Positions 25,368-37,049 of a stretch of DNA of 64,000 nt are shown piece by piece. The notes under the pieces are model-generated. The model did no database searches. It was not told the origin of the DNA and saw only the letters and a program-made list of their open reading frames with translations. Source of the DNA: Escallonia rubra (Eukaryota > Streptophyta > Magnoliopsida > Escalloniales > Escalloniaceae); assembly GCA_033065855.1 (NCBI GenBank), contig JAVXUO010000878.1, positions 558,001 through 622,000 on the forward strand, in the 5' to 3' direction. A program made the translations under genes and the position numbers. How positions within the stretch are numbered: the stretch's first letter is position 1; each line of letters begins with the position of its first letter.

Positions 25368-25800
25368 CAATTACAAGAAAAAGGACTTTTAGCGACGAAA
25401 AATTCTATAGCAAAAATCATTCCCGTCGCAAAAGACTTTTAGCAACGGACACCCCGTTGTTAAAAGTTTGGCGACGGAATTTGAAAATCTGTTGCCAAGA
25501 ATTCAACGTTCCGTCGTTAAAGATAATTTCCGTATTTTAGTTTAATTTATTTTTTAAAACATATTTAGTGATAGAATGTTCCGTCGCTAAAAGTTTACCG
25601 ACGGCCTTTTAGTGACGGATCTTTCATCGCTAAAAGCCTACGGACAAAACATAATGGACTTTTATCGACGAAATTTCTATCGTTAAAAGTCCGTCGGTAA
25701 AACTTTTAGCAACGAAAATTTCCATCACTAAAAGTTTTGCAATACACAGACTTTTAGCGATAGAATAAAATCCATCGCTAAAAAATATTTTTAAATTTTT
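25368..25800. repeat. CACTA subterminal TTTAGCGACGG array (left end of the older element)
   Basis: About fifteen copies, many decayed (TTTAGCAACGG, TTTAGTGACGG, CCATCACTAAA), follow the terminal ACAAGAAAAAGG. The decay is clearly greater than in the arrays of 30,093-32,373, so this element looks older. Confidence 0.85.
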
Positions 25801-26166
25801 TGTTTTTTAATACCTAAACCTGTAATTCAAATTCAAACTTATAATTACAATTCCAACACTTAATTCTCAATCTACCTTAGGGTTAAATCATTGCTGGTCC
25901 ATCAGCAATTATTTAGCCCTAAACCGCAAAGAATATATTCAAATTTTATATTAATTGAACATAAAATGTATATACAATATTGTTCAAAAAGGTGAACAAG
26001 ATATAACAGGGGGTGGGGACAAGAGCGGGAGAGGGATACAAATAGGGGAGGGCAGGGGAGCACTAATCTAGGGGGGAACGGAGGGGAGCGGAGCACAAAT
26101 CCAGGAGGGCACAGGAACGGAAGAGAGGAAGGGCTCACAGCTCGTCGAGATCAGGATCTGGAACCT

Positions 26167-26781
26167 AGGGGTGAGCGCGGTTCAGTTTGGTTGGGTTTGG
26201 GGGTCAAACTGCAAATCGAACCATTACCCCCTCGGTTTGAAAATTTGTGAACCGAACCAAATCAAACACCATCAGTTTCGTCGGTTTAAACGGTTCGGCT
26301 TAGTCGGTTTCTATCGGTTTGCGCTCACTTAAAGAGATTGTTCATTTTTTTGAACACGACTAATTGAAGTTATATTTTTCTAAATTGCATATAACTTGTT
26401 TCATTCGATATATGAGTTCCCGTTGATGAATGAGAAAGAATGAGTAAATATAAACAAGATATTGGTCAAAAAGAAATTTGTGTTAGAAGTGTTGTTAATA
26501 TTTTCGTTTCTTTTAACTTTCAAGATTTATTTATTTGAATTTTCTTAGTATCCTATATGTGTAATTATCAATGGAATGTTATTAAAAATAGATTAACATA
26601 TTATAGGTCAGTTCGGTTCGGTTTAGAATCGGTTTCAAAAATGTGAATCGTGAACCAAACCGAACCAAGGTCGGTTTGAAAAATGTGAAACCAAACCGTT
26701 AAGATCTTTGGACGGTTCGGATTGGATTGGCTCGGTTTGAGCGGTTCGGATCGGTTTGAACGGTTTGCTGCGCTCACCCCT
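26167..26781. mobile_element. MULE-like MITE, 615 bp, with perfect 11-bp target duplication
   Basis: Ends AGGGGTGAGCGCGGTTCAG and its inverted form GCGCTCACCCCT. Flanked on both sides by ATCTGGAACCT (26,156-26,166 and 26,782-26,792). A 9-11 bp target duplication is the Mutator hallmark, although the AGGGGTGAGC end also recalls some hAT MITEs (8-bp target), so the superfamily call is an inference. Both arms consist of repeated CGGTTCGGTTTGAA-like words in inverted order around an AT-rich middle. Non-coding. It sits in the older CACTA. Confidence 0.85.
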
Positions 26782-27149
26782 ATCTGGAACCTGCTAATCG
26801 CCATCGTTCACGGGGGTACTGTCATCTGGATCCGGCTTGATATGTCCAGCAATAGTGTCCTGCAGTTAACGACACGGCTACATTAATCTCGATAATAATT
26901 GTATATTGTGTTTATTCATGTATATATTGACTTCATAAAATAATTAGTTTAAACCTGATCCTGAGCCCTGGTCATCCTCAACACCTCTTCAACAATGCGA
27001 CGAACATCATACGGGTTTAACTGTCGCTCCATGGTTGGTGTTTGTGTCTGTGGAGGGGTAGCAGGGGTTGGGGACGCTCCTGTCACGACACGTGCAATCG
27101 CACTGGGCAGGCTGCATACACGCCTTTTTCGCCAATTGACGACCCCCGG

Positions 27150-29453
27150 TGTGAGGCCTCGACCTTAATTAGCTTCTAATCATTTTATTAAATTTAAACA
27201 TATTTAAATTTGATTAAAATATTATGATCGCGTTATATTACTTGTCTACATAAAATAAATATTGAAATTAAGTTGTGGGCCCAAAATATAATTATGTAAA
27301 ACTTTGGGGGTTAAAAAGTAATTATGCAAAACCTTGGGGCCAATATACAAATATGAAAAGTTGGTATTAGTGGCATGCCATGTGTTGCTCTTGAATTGTT
27401 GGAGGATTTGCCACCTATTATTTGGTGGTGAGTAAGCAAAAGAAACTAATAAAAAAATGGAAAAAAGCCTAAGTGGAGGGAGATTTGAATCAACCTTCTT
27501 GAAAGCTTGGCCATAATTTCTTTAAGGTAGGTTATCTTGTGTTTTTTTTAAGTCTTCAAAACATGTATGAGAATTATTATGAGTCGTGCTAAAATACTTA
27601 TTTATATTTTCTTGAAATGATTCACGAAGAAGTATGATCATGTATGCTGAAATCTGCAAAACAGTCATGGAATTAGAGTAATTTTGGAGCTTAGAAAGAT
27701 ATACTTTTAGTTAAGATATGGACTTGATTATTTTATATGTTACACTAGTACATGTATAGAGTATACATGCAAAATTTCAGATTATTTCAATTACTATTAC
27801 TATGGTTCAAAATTTATGGCTTGAAACCTGTTCTGTGAAACTGTACAATCATGGAATTAGAGTAATTGTTATGCTTAAAAATGTATACGTTTAGTTAAGA
27901 TATGGACTTGGTTATTTTATATGTTAGACTCTTACATGTATAGAGTATACACACCAAATTTCAGATTATTGCAAGTACTATTTCTATGGTTTAAAATTCT
28001 TGGCTTGGAACCTATCTTGTGAAACTGTTGCTAGGCAGATTCTGAAGTTTGTCTTTTTAAGGGCTTAATATGATCTTAAAACAATATTTTCGTGTCAAGT
28101 AAAATACTGGGATGTAGATATTTAAGTCTAGTTTTCAGAAATATATATTTGGACTGTAGAGGCCTTGCAATTAAATTGTTATGATTTTCGGAGTACAGAC
28201 TACTCCTGCTGCCATTTGAAATACTGGGCAGATTAGGTAACCTAAACTAGTAGTTCCTTCATGTTGGGCTTAATGGTGAATAACTAGGAAAATTTTAGGT
28301 CTTAAATGGATACTAAAATATCTAAATAATAATGTAAGTATACATAGGACTAGGGTACTTAAGCAAAAATCTTAAATCATTTCTTGCTTGATTACCGAAT
28401 TAGTTTGTGCATTAGAGATTATGTTACATGTTTGGCATGTATTGTTGATAATACGGTAAATATGACTCGACAGGGGATTAAACCTCTTTTGAGGTACTTG
28501 ATGACATTCACGTTGACATATGTGCATGATTATGCATATCACGTGAAGGAGGAGGAAAAAAGTGAGTTGAGGGTGTTATTTGCCGGGGTTGGAAGTTATC
28601 CGGCCAGGGTTCTCGTTCTCGTTCATGTCTTGATAGTACGCATTAGCTATGCGTACTACTTCTCGAAAGGACTTATTGGCATGCCTGGGATGACGTTGGC
28701 CTACTTTTATCGGGCCAGCCACCTCCGCTGGTTGCGATACGAAAAGTTTCTCGCACTCCGGGAAGGTTGGCTCGTGCATGAGGGGCATATTTGGAGCGTG
28801 ATATTCGCGTACATGGCTTAAGTATGTCTGGAACTTTTGTACTGTCTGGTTATTCTTAGCGAGATCAAGTTAATATTTAGGTTTTGCTTGTCATTTTCGT
28901 ATATGTTCTACAAGATTTCAAATCTTGCTCGATATGTTATTCTCGTTTTTTTAAGGCAAGTGTGAGCAGATGGTTGCATGTGTTACTCGATATGTTAAAT
29001 TATTATTAAGTACGTAGGTATCATCTGTTCAAGTGACTTGCATGTTCATACTAACTATACATAATATGATCAAGTCATGTTTGGACTTAAAAGCACCGGA
29101 TACCCTACTGAGCCATTAGGCTGACCCATCTCCGATACTTTTTTTTTCTAGGTTCGGAATCAGAGTATTTGCCAAGGGACGAAGAGGACTACCTCGGGGA
29201 GACTCAAGAGTATTATGCTGGGTGAGCAACGTATTAGTTGTTCTTCTTTTGTTTGGAGCGTAGTACTTGTATAGGAGAGAGATGGTCCGTAATACAATGT
29301 TGTGTTCATTCTTTCCACTTATTGACGACTTTAACGTTTAAGCCATACTTCCGCTGTTTCTTTTAAGGTTTATAGTAGAGCTCTGTTCATCCTTGAGGCA
29401 TATGTATTAACTAGCTTGTTTAGCGTTCCACTGTTTGTCCAAGGGGTGTGACA
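27150..29453 (+). repeat. 5' LTR of the chromovirus
   Basis: 2304 bp, TG...CA. Contains an internal tandem duplication of about 185 bp (the phrase CATGGAATTAGAGTAATT occurs near 27,667 and 27,851) that is also in the 3' LTR, so it predates this insertion. Confidence 0.9.
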
Positions 29454-29458
29454 TTTAG

Positions 29459-29470
29459 TGGTATCAGAGC
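29459..29470 (+). other. Chromovirus primer binding site (initiator tRNA-Met)
   Basis: TGGTATCAGAGC, six bases inside the 5' LTR; matches the initiator tRNA-Met complement. Confidence 0.9.
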
Positions 29471-30092
29471 TGTAGTTCTTAGAAGCCAGGCTAAGATCTT
29501 CAGAATTGATTAGTTTATTTAATTTGAAATTCGGTATGTCCTTAACATATTTTTTCACCTGTTCAGGTGTGATATATGGAGGGCTAGAGAGATGAAAGTA
29601 CTGTGGGGCAGGGTACATAAGGAACTGATCCTAATTTATAGGAGATAATTGGGTTAGTTGGATGTATAGCCAATGCCTTAGAATATTCGCAAAATAGTCA
29701 GCAGCACACTCAGGTTGGTGAGAGTTATTAAGTGAGATCCGCTATAGCTACTGATGATCTGACCTTGTTTGAAAGATTTGTTAAGCTTAAGCATACTATA
29801 TTTGTGGGTGGTGCTAATTTGGATGAGGAAGAAGAATGGATAAGTAATATAGAGAAATTATTTAATAGAATGCGATCAACTTCTGCAGAGAAAGTCTCTT
29901 TGGCTACTTTTTATTTGCGTGAGGATGCATACGGTTTTGGTGGAAGACAATTGATGCAAATTGGACAGCCAGTAATAAGAACTTGGGATGTGTTTACTAC
30001 CGAGTTTAATCACAAGTATATTCCGGCAAGTGTTAGAAGAGAAAGGGAATTGGCTTTCCTGTAACTTGAACAGAAACACAAGACTGTACAAG

Positions 30093-32373
30093 CACTACAA
30101 GAAAATGCCTTTTTAGCGACGGAATTTTAGCGACGGATGTAAATCCGTCGCTAAAGTAGATTTAGCGACGGCTTTCTCCGTCGATAAAAGTCCGTCGCTA
30201 AAGATCTTTACCAACGGAACACTCCTTCGGTAAATATCTTTAGCGACGAGACTTTTACCGACGGAAAAATCCGTCACTAAATGTTATTTTCAAAAATTTC
30301 CAATTTTTTCATTTTTTTTTCTCAAAAAAATTTAAATGGGATTTTTGCGACGGATTTTTACCGCGGACCGTCGGTAAAAACGACGTATTAAAACTAAAAC
30401 CCTTAAAACCTTTCTTTCAGTTTCTCATTCTCTCCGCGTCTCTCTCTCTCTCACCCCACACTTACGCCGCCTACCTTCGCCGCCCGCCTCCCACGCCTTC
30501 CCGCCCCACCCTGCCTCCCCCACGCTGCTGTCACCACTCTCGCATCTCTCTCTAGCCTCTGCGACAATGCGACCATCAACACCGGCCGGCGACGAGTCGG
30601 CAGCCACTCAGCAATTCAGATCCACCGGCGACGACTCTCGCATCTCTCTCCAGTCCAGATCTACCGGCCGGCAGCGGCGAGTCGGCGAAACCTTCTGGTA
30701 AGTTTTCTACTTTATCTCCAAAATTATTTATCTTTGAGATGTTGTATGTGGTTTACGGCTGTTGTGGGTTGTGGGAATATAAGTGTGGATATATGGGTTT
30801 ATATATGTATGTAGATGTGCGAACCTGTGTAAGTGTGCGTGTGTTTGAGAGTGTGGCGCATGTGTATAATAGATTGAGTTTCAGCTGGTTGCAAGATGGA
30901 AGTGGGGGCTGCCGTGGTACGATGTGCCGTGGATGATGGCTACGGCATGGGGGACGGTGGGTGATAGAGAGAGAGACCACTGTCGGTGGGAGCGGCGTGG
31001 CTTTGGTGAGAAGAAAACCCCACTGCCGTGAGGCAGTGGGTGTGGACGGTGCTTGCGGGTGTGTTGGCGGGTGAAGTGGGGTTTTCCCATGGTGGATCTA
31101 TCAAAATATCATTGACCCACCATGGCAATGACTTTTCAAAGAACCCAATACCCTTTCCCTTCTGGCATCAATGTTGCCTTAAGAATCAAACTTGGTCTTT
31201 GGCTTCGCCCACAGCCCAATTTGACGGGGGGAGTATTGACGAAAGTCACCCAAGCCAACAAGCAGATAAAGGATTGGCTAGTCTTCAACGAATTCCATAA
31301 CTTAAGGAATAAGTTTATCATCTGATTTTAAGGAGTCAGTTTATTACCTTATCTTTCTATTTTTTGGACCCTTTGAACTATCCTTACTTCATTGTAGCTA
31401 TTTAAACATAACAGCAATGTAAAAGAAGGTGTGCTGAGTTCTGAACAATTCAGTTTTCTTGCCATGATTTGGACTTCCATTATATGCTCGTTTAGTAAAC
31501 ATCATGCCAAAACTTGGAATGGGATTTAAAGATTGTGCAGGCTTCTTTTCAGGTTGTTCATCGCGCCAAAAAAATACTCATCAGTCTTCTTCTATTTATT
31601 TTGTTCATCGTAAACGAATTTGTACAATGTTTCTTTTCAGGTTGTGATCGACAAAGAGAAACAAGTAACAACTGTGGACAGAGAAATATTGGTTTCGGAG
31701 CAAGGATCTTGATTTGTATTTTTTTAGTTTCAATGAAACTTGTAATTTTGTTTTGGGATTTGTACAAAGTGATGTATTTTATTTAGTGAACATGTAATTT
31801 GTTGTATTTAGTGTTAGTTTGTGGTGTATATGATTTAAATTTTATTTGTATTACTTGAAATTTTGTAAAGGATTAATCCTAGTTTAAAATTTTTGTTGGA
31901 TTGGTTGTTCAGGGATAATCTTTTGAAACAGGTTTCACTTTATATTAAATAACAAAAATAAAAAATAGCCTTTTTTTTACTTTTAGCGACAGAATTCTGT
32001 CGCTAAAAGTCCTTATACAGATTAATAAATGTTTTTAGAGACAAGTTTTTAGCTACAAAACTAATAACTTTTGCGACGGTAATTTTGTCGTTAAAAGTTT
32101 CTTTAATTTTTTTTCAGAAAATTCAGAAATTAGATAAAATATAGAAAAACACCTTTAGCGACGGAAAATTCCGTCGCTAAAAGTAATTAATTCCGTCGGT
32201 AAAGTAAAATTTTGCCGACGGACCACCAAATTCCGTCGCTAATCTTTTAGTGACGGGGTTTTCACCCACGGACTTTTAGCGACGGACTCTCCGTCGCTAA
32301 AAGTGTTTATCGACGGAATACCCACTTTTAGCGACGGAAAATTCCGTCGCTAAAAGTGTCTTTTCTTGTAGTG
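30093..32373. mobile_element. Non-autonomous CACTA element inserted in chromovirus gag
   Basis: Perfect terminal inverted repeats CACTACAAGAAAA (30,093) and TTTTCTTGTAGTG (ending 32,373), flanked by the 3-bp duplication AAG (30,090-30,092 and 32,374-32,376). Both ends carry TTTAGCGACGG arrays (30,110-30,400 and 31,980-32,360), many perfect and palindromic. No transposase found in 2281 bp, so it is non-autonomous. The interior looks gene-like: a CT-rich leader with GC-rich DNA (30,420-30,690), a strong splice donor CTG|GTAAGT (30,697), and two acceptors TTCTTTTCAG|GTTGT (31,554 and 31,641), the second followed by a short reading frame VVIDKEKQVTTVDREI ending SEQGS-stop (about 31,711). Its clean ends and near-perfect repeats make it the youngest insertion of this stack. 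Confidence 0.95.
30420..31711 (+). other. Possible transcription unit or captured gene pieces in the inner CACTA
   Basis: A pyrimidine-rich leader, then a GC-rich stretch, GTAAGT donor at 30,697, G/T-rich intron-like DNA, and TTTTCAG acceptors at about 31,553 and 31,640 with a short terminal frame. The segment at 31,100-31,320 has an open frame (TFQRTQYPFPSGINVAL...), unrecognised. No domain identified, so it could be element-own leader and exon DNA or captured host sequence. Confidence 0.35.
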
Positions 32374-33184
32374 AAGAATATGAAAAGGAATTTACTGCTT
32401 TAGCTCGACATGCTTCTTATTTGGTTGAGGGTGGTGATAGGAAAGCTAGAAAGTTTGAGACTAGCTTGAATCCTGACATACAGGAAGCTATAGCACCTCT
32501 TAATATCTCTGATTATCACGAGATTGTAGATCGGGCACTTAATATTGAGAGGACTTTGAGGTTTACACGGGCAAAAAGGGCACATATGAGTTTATCTAGG
32601 CCCCTAATGCCACAGTGGCAGACGGATGATTTCCTTCTACATTTGGTGGTAGGAAATTTTTTAGAACAGATATGAGGAGTATGGCGTTTGCACCTAGACC
32701 CCAGACACAAGGATTGATGCCTTGACAGTTTATAACTGGACCACAACCTCAGCCTAGGCCTAGAGTGAGGCCTACTCAGTATATACCACCTCAATAGCAG
32801 CATGTACATGTAATTAGTCGATATTGCACATTTTGTGGTATGACTGGACATATAGAAAGAGTTTGTAGGAAGAGAAAGGGAACATAATGTCTTTCATGTA
32901 TCTATGTTGCGTAAATATCAGCCAGATCCATCACATGTGTTGTATGATCAGCCGGTTCACATAGAAGCAAATATGACTTATGTTGAGCAGCCGATGGAGA
33001 TTTTGGATCGTCGGGATCAGGTATTGAGGAATAAGATGATTCCATTGGTTAAGGTCAAATGACAGTATCATGATATTGAAGAGGCTACCTGGGAGTGTGA
33101 AGATGAGATTATGTCTAAGTACTCATACTTGTTCACGTAATCAGATATGAATTTAGGGACTAAATTCTTTTAAAGAAGGGAGAG

Positions 33185-35650
33185 CGTGAGACCCCGATCT
33201 TAATTAGCTTCTAATCATTTTATTAAGTTTAAACACATTTCAATTTGATTGAAATAATATAATTGTGTTACATTAGTTGTCTACATAGAATAAATGTTAA
33301 AATTAAGTTATGGGCCAAAATATAATTATGAAAAACATTCGGAGTTAAAAAGAAATTATGAAAAACTTTGGTGTTAATATACAAATATGAAAAGTTGGTA
33401 TTAGTGGCATGCCATATGTTGCTCTTGAATTAATTGTTGGAGGATTTGCCACCTATTATTTGGTGGTGAGTAAGCAAAAGAAACTAATAAAAAAATGGAA
33501 AGAAGCCTAAGTGGATAATTTAGAAACAAGGTGGAAGGGAAGAGAAACTTTGGGCCTAAGAGAAGGGAAAGAGTGGAAAAATAAAAGAGAAAGAAGAAGA
33601 AAGAAAAGAAAAGAGAGAAAGGAAGAAGGAAGAAGAAAAGAAGAAAAGAAGAAAAGGAAGAACATAGGAGGGAGATTTGAATCAACCTTCTTGAATTGGC
33701 TTGGCCATAATTTCTTTAAGGTAGGTTATCTTGTGTTTTTTTTAAGTCTTCAAAACATGTATGAGAAGTATTATGAGTAGTGCTAAAACACTTATTTATA
33801 TTTGCTTGAAATGATTCAAGAAGAAGTATGATCATGTAAGCTGAAATCTGCAAACAGTCATGGAATTAGAGTAATTTTGGAGCTTAGAAAGGTATACTTT
33901 TAGTTGATATGTGGACCTGATTATTTTATATGTTATACTAATACATGTTTAGAGTATACATACCAAATTTCAGATTATTTCAAGTACTATTACTATGGTT
34001 TAAAATTCGTGGCTTGAAACCTATTCTATGAAACTGTACAGTCATGGAATTAGAGTAATTTTGATGCTTAGAAATGTATACTTTTAGTTAAGATATGGAC
34101 TTGGTTATTTTATATGTTATACTAGTACATGTATAGAGTATACATACCAAATTTCAGATTATTTAAAGTACTATTTCTATGGTTTAAAATTCGTGGCTTG
34201 GAACCTATCTTGTGAAACTGTTGTTAGGCAGATTCTGAAGTTTGTCTTTTTAAGGGCTTAATATGATCTTAAAACAATAGTTTTGTGTCAAGTAAAATAC
34301 TGGGATGTATATCTTTAAGTCTAGTTTTCATAAATATATAGTTTGACTGTAGAGGCCTTGTAATTAAATTGTTATGATTTTCGGAGTACAGACTACTCCT
34401 GCTGCCATTTGAAATACTGGGCAGATTAGGTAACCTAAACTAGTAGTTCCTTCGTGTTGGGCTTAATGGTGAATAACTAGGCAAATTTCAGGTCTTAAAT
34501 GGACACTCAAATATCTACATAATAATGTAAGTATACATAGGAGTAGGGTACTTAAGGAAGAACCTCAAATCATTTCTTGCTTGATTACCGAATTAGTTTG
34601 TGCATTAGAGATTAGGTTACATGTTTGGCATGTATTGTTGATAATACGGTAAATATGACTCGACAGGGGATTAAACCTCTTTTGAGGTACTTGATGACAT
34701 TCATGTTGACATTTGTACATGATTATGCATATCACGTGAAGGAGGAGGAAAAAAGTGAGTTGAGGGTGTTATTTGCCGGGGTTGGAAGTTATCCGGCCAG
34801 GGCTCTCGTTCTCGTTCATGTCTTGATAGTACGCACTAGCTATGCGTACTACTTCTCGAAAGGAATTATTGGCGTGCCTGTGATGACGTTGGACTTCTTC
34901 TATCGAACCCGCTACATCAGTTGGTTGCGATACAAAAAGTTTCTCGCACTCAGGGAAGGTTGGCTCATGCATGAGGGGCATATTGGCATATTGATGTTCT
35001 CGTACCTGGCTTATATTTGTCTTGAACGTTTTTGTACTGTTTGATTATTCTTGGTGAGATCAAGTTAATATTTAGGTCTTGCTTGTCATTCTCGTATATG
35101 TTCTACAAGATTTCAAATCTTGCTCGATATGCTATTCTCGTTTCTTTTGAAGGCAAGTGTCAGCAGATGGTTGCATGTGTTACTCGATATGTTAAATTAT
35201 TCTTAAGTACGTAGGTATCATCTGTTCAAGTGACTTGCATGTTCATACTAACTATACATAATATGATCAAGTCATGTTTGGACTTAAAAGCACTGGATAC
35301 CCTACTGAGCCATTAGGCTGACCCATCCCCTATACTTTTTTTTTCTAGGATCGGAGTCAGAGTACTTGCCAAGGGCCGAAGATGTTTCCCTCGGGGAGAC
35401 TAAAGAGTCTTACGCTGGGTGAGCAACATCTTAGTTGTTCTTCTTTTGTTTGGAGCGTAGTACTTGTATAGGAGAGAGATGGTACGTGATACAATGTTGT
35501 GTTCAGTCTTTCCACTTATGGACGACTGTAACATTTAAGCCATACTTCCGCTGTTTCTTTTAAGGTTTGTAGTAGAGCTCTGTTCATCCTTGTGGCATAT
35601 GTATTAACTACCTTGTTTAGCGTTCCACTGTTTGTCCAGGGGGTGTGACA
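33185..35650 (+). repeat. 3' LTR of the chromovirus
   Basis: 2466 bp, co-linear with the 5' LTR. The extra length is accounted for by one purine-rich block of about 160 bp (33,513-33,672, GAAGAAAG-type words) that the 5' LTR does not have. Confidence 0.9.
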
Positions 35651-37049
35651 CCTGGTGTATCCAGCCTTCACTTTAATCCCTGGTACTCGTACTGGTGGAC
35701 GCTGATGGTTGTCCGGATTGCTGCCGAGATCCCCTAATATGTTCATATGAGGCCTGCGACATCGAATACATAGCCAAAATTTTAACTATATAGAAATTAA
35801 TTTGTGACTTACATCGATCTGTCGGGCAGCCTTCGAAACGAAGTCCCCCGCCTGATATGCATCATCTCTATCCTTCTTCCTCACGTGCATCACCGTGTAC
35901 GTCGAAGCACACACCTCATCCTTCTCCAGGTTCAGGTGATTAGCCGCATTCTTATGTCGGACGACATCGTGAGGCACTGAGCCCCTCCTGTGCGTAGGAT
36001 CCTGATCCTTTCTATTATCCCTCCCACTCTTACTCTTCACCTCTCGAGATGGATCAGTGATCCACCTAAAAACCATCTGCCCTCATACATATGGTGAGAT
36101 CCAATAGGAAGAGCTACAACTGTTATAACCGAAATGCCTATACACTAAAAGGATTAAGGCATCGGAGACAAAGAATGATTTGACTCCTCAATTACCAAGT
36201 GTAGGTAGAGTCGCCAGGAAAGACCCTATTTTTTTGGGATACACATTCCACTCCTCCATCAAAGCACCCTTCGGTAGCAACTTCATCGCCAACTCTCGTG
36301 CTTCATATAGCCATTACTGGTAATTTACGGCGATGTATGCAAACAAAGTCATCCGCCCCAATGCCTACTGCTCAGGTGACTTAAACTCGAATCCCTCCTG
36401 CAAGGCATCTAATTACACAATCAGTATGATTAATTTAAATATACGGTACTAATAAAATAAATATTAGCTGACACATTTATCAAACTATACTAGCCACTCC
36501 TCCCACAGGGCCTCTTTTGTCAAAGAAATGGCCCATTACTAGGACACCGATCTTCGTTTTTGCCGGACACTTCAGGATCCTAAAAAAGAATAGCATTAAT
36601 ATCATTAAGTAAGTGAACAGTGATAACTATCGGAATCATTAAAGTGTCAGGTACTGCATTATGTGATTTTTTACTTATTGGCCCTCCTCCATGAAAGTAA
36701 CTCTCTGTTTCTACTAGGGATCGATGCGTACCCCGTGTGTGGGCCCATAGCCTCGACGAGATCTTACGAATTACCAATATTAATGCAGTTCAAATATAAT
36801 TTAAATATAAGTCTAACATTACGACTAAATGCTAATATCAAATATATTTGAGGTCGTCGCACCCCATAAAAAAAGAACCAGTGTGCGGCTGGTAGGGCTC
36901 AACCTGGTGTTGGGGCTGCAGCTGCGGCTGAGGCTGGGGCCGAGCCTGCTAGATGCTCATGCTATGTGCCTCGTCATCAGCAGGCAATGCTGAGGTGGAA
37001 GCCACCGGCGTGGACGCAGCTCAATGTCCATCGCGACTACGAATGACAC

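Larger units (their letters stand above)
27150..35650 (+). mobile_element. Ty3/gypsy chromovirus (Tekay/Del-like), non-autonomous fossil with both LTRs
   Basis: 5' LTR 27,150-29,453 and 3' LTR 33,185-35,650 (starts (T/C)GTGAG(G/A)CC, ends GGGTGTGACA). Flanking repeats CCCGG (27,145-27,149) and CCTGG (35,651-35,655), one mismatch. PBS TGGTATCAGAGC at 29,459-29,470. Parts between: gag core (about 29,730-30,090 and 32,374-32,690), a CCHC knuckle CTFCGMTGHIERVC (about 32,825-32,870), and a C-terminal integrase/chromodomain-like tail with IEEATWECEDEIMSKYSYLF (about 32,900-33,140). I see no protease, RT or RNase H. Polypurine tract AAAGAAGGGAGAG just before the 3' LTR. Aligned LTR stretches differ by about 4-5% by eye, suggesting a few million years at usual plant rates (not computed). 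Broken. It lies in the TNPA-like gene of the older CACTA. Confidence 0.9.
25368..36960 (-). mobile_element. Older CACTA element, left end and TNPA-like gene; split by later insertions
   Basis: The left end near 25,368 (CAATTACAAGAAAAAGG, a decayed CACTACAAGAAAA) leads into an array of TTTAGCGACGG-type repeats (25,380-25,790). A TNPA-like gene on the minus strand runs from about 36,960 to 26,810. Within the element lie a MULE-like MITE (26,167-26,781) and an 8.5-kb chromovirus (27,150-35,650) that itself holds another CACTA. I find no right terminus: at about 37,050 the sequence passes into LINE ORF1 DNA, so the right part is missing or displaced beyond later insertions. The true right boundary is therefore uncertain. 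Confidence 0.7.
26810..36960 (-). pseudogene. TNPA-like CACTA protein (Transposase_24/Ptta type), interrupted
   Basis: Minus-strand pieces in order: a Pro/Gln-rich segment RPQPQPQLQPQHQ with PHTGSFFMG (about 36,950-36,850); HRRGSVPHDVVRHKNAANH then ASTYTVMHVRKKDRD and GDFVSKAARQ (36,076-35,786), the Transposase_24 pattern (GSxxH..R, T..R..D....F....A); NILGDLGSNPDNHQRPP up to the chromovirus at 35,650; and, beyond that insertion, GVVNWRKRRV and NPYDVRRIVEEVLRMTRAQDQ (27,140-26,950), ending at a plausible splice donor CAG|GTTTAA. There is an in-frame TAG in the Pro/Gln-rich part. In En/Spm the partner protein TNPA binds the subterminal repeats, which are present at 25.4-25.8 kb. Dead gene. Confidence 0.65.

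Noticed and set aside
27060-27149. Reading 26,810-27,149 as a separate small gene
   Set aside because: Its frame is the continuation of the TNPA-like gene on the other side of the chromovirus, as shown by the matching target-site repeats CCCGG/CCTGG at the junctions.
33511-33780. Lys/Arg/Glu-rich ORF (KERRRKKRKERKEEG)
   Set aside because: Direct translation of a purine-rich low-complexity block in the LTR.
28384-35044. Related ORFs of 139-145 aa at 28,384-28,821 and 34,625-35,044
   Set aside because: They lie at the same position in the two chromovirus LTRs and are alike only because the LTRs are copies of each other; no recognisable domain.
36580-36851. ORFs on both strands between TNPA-like exons
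   Set aside because: No domain; they fall in intron-like AT-rich DNA of the older CACTA.
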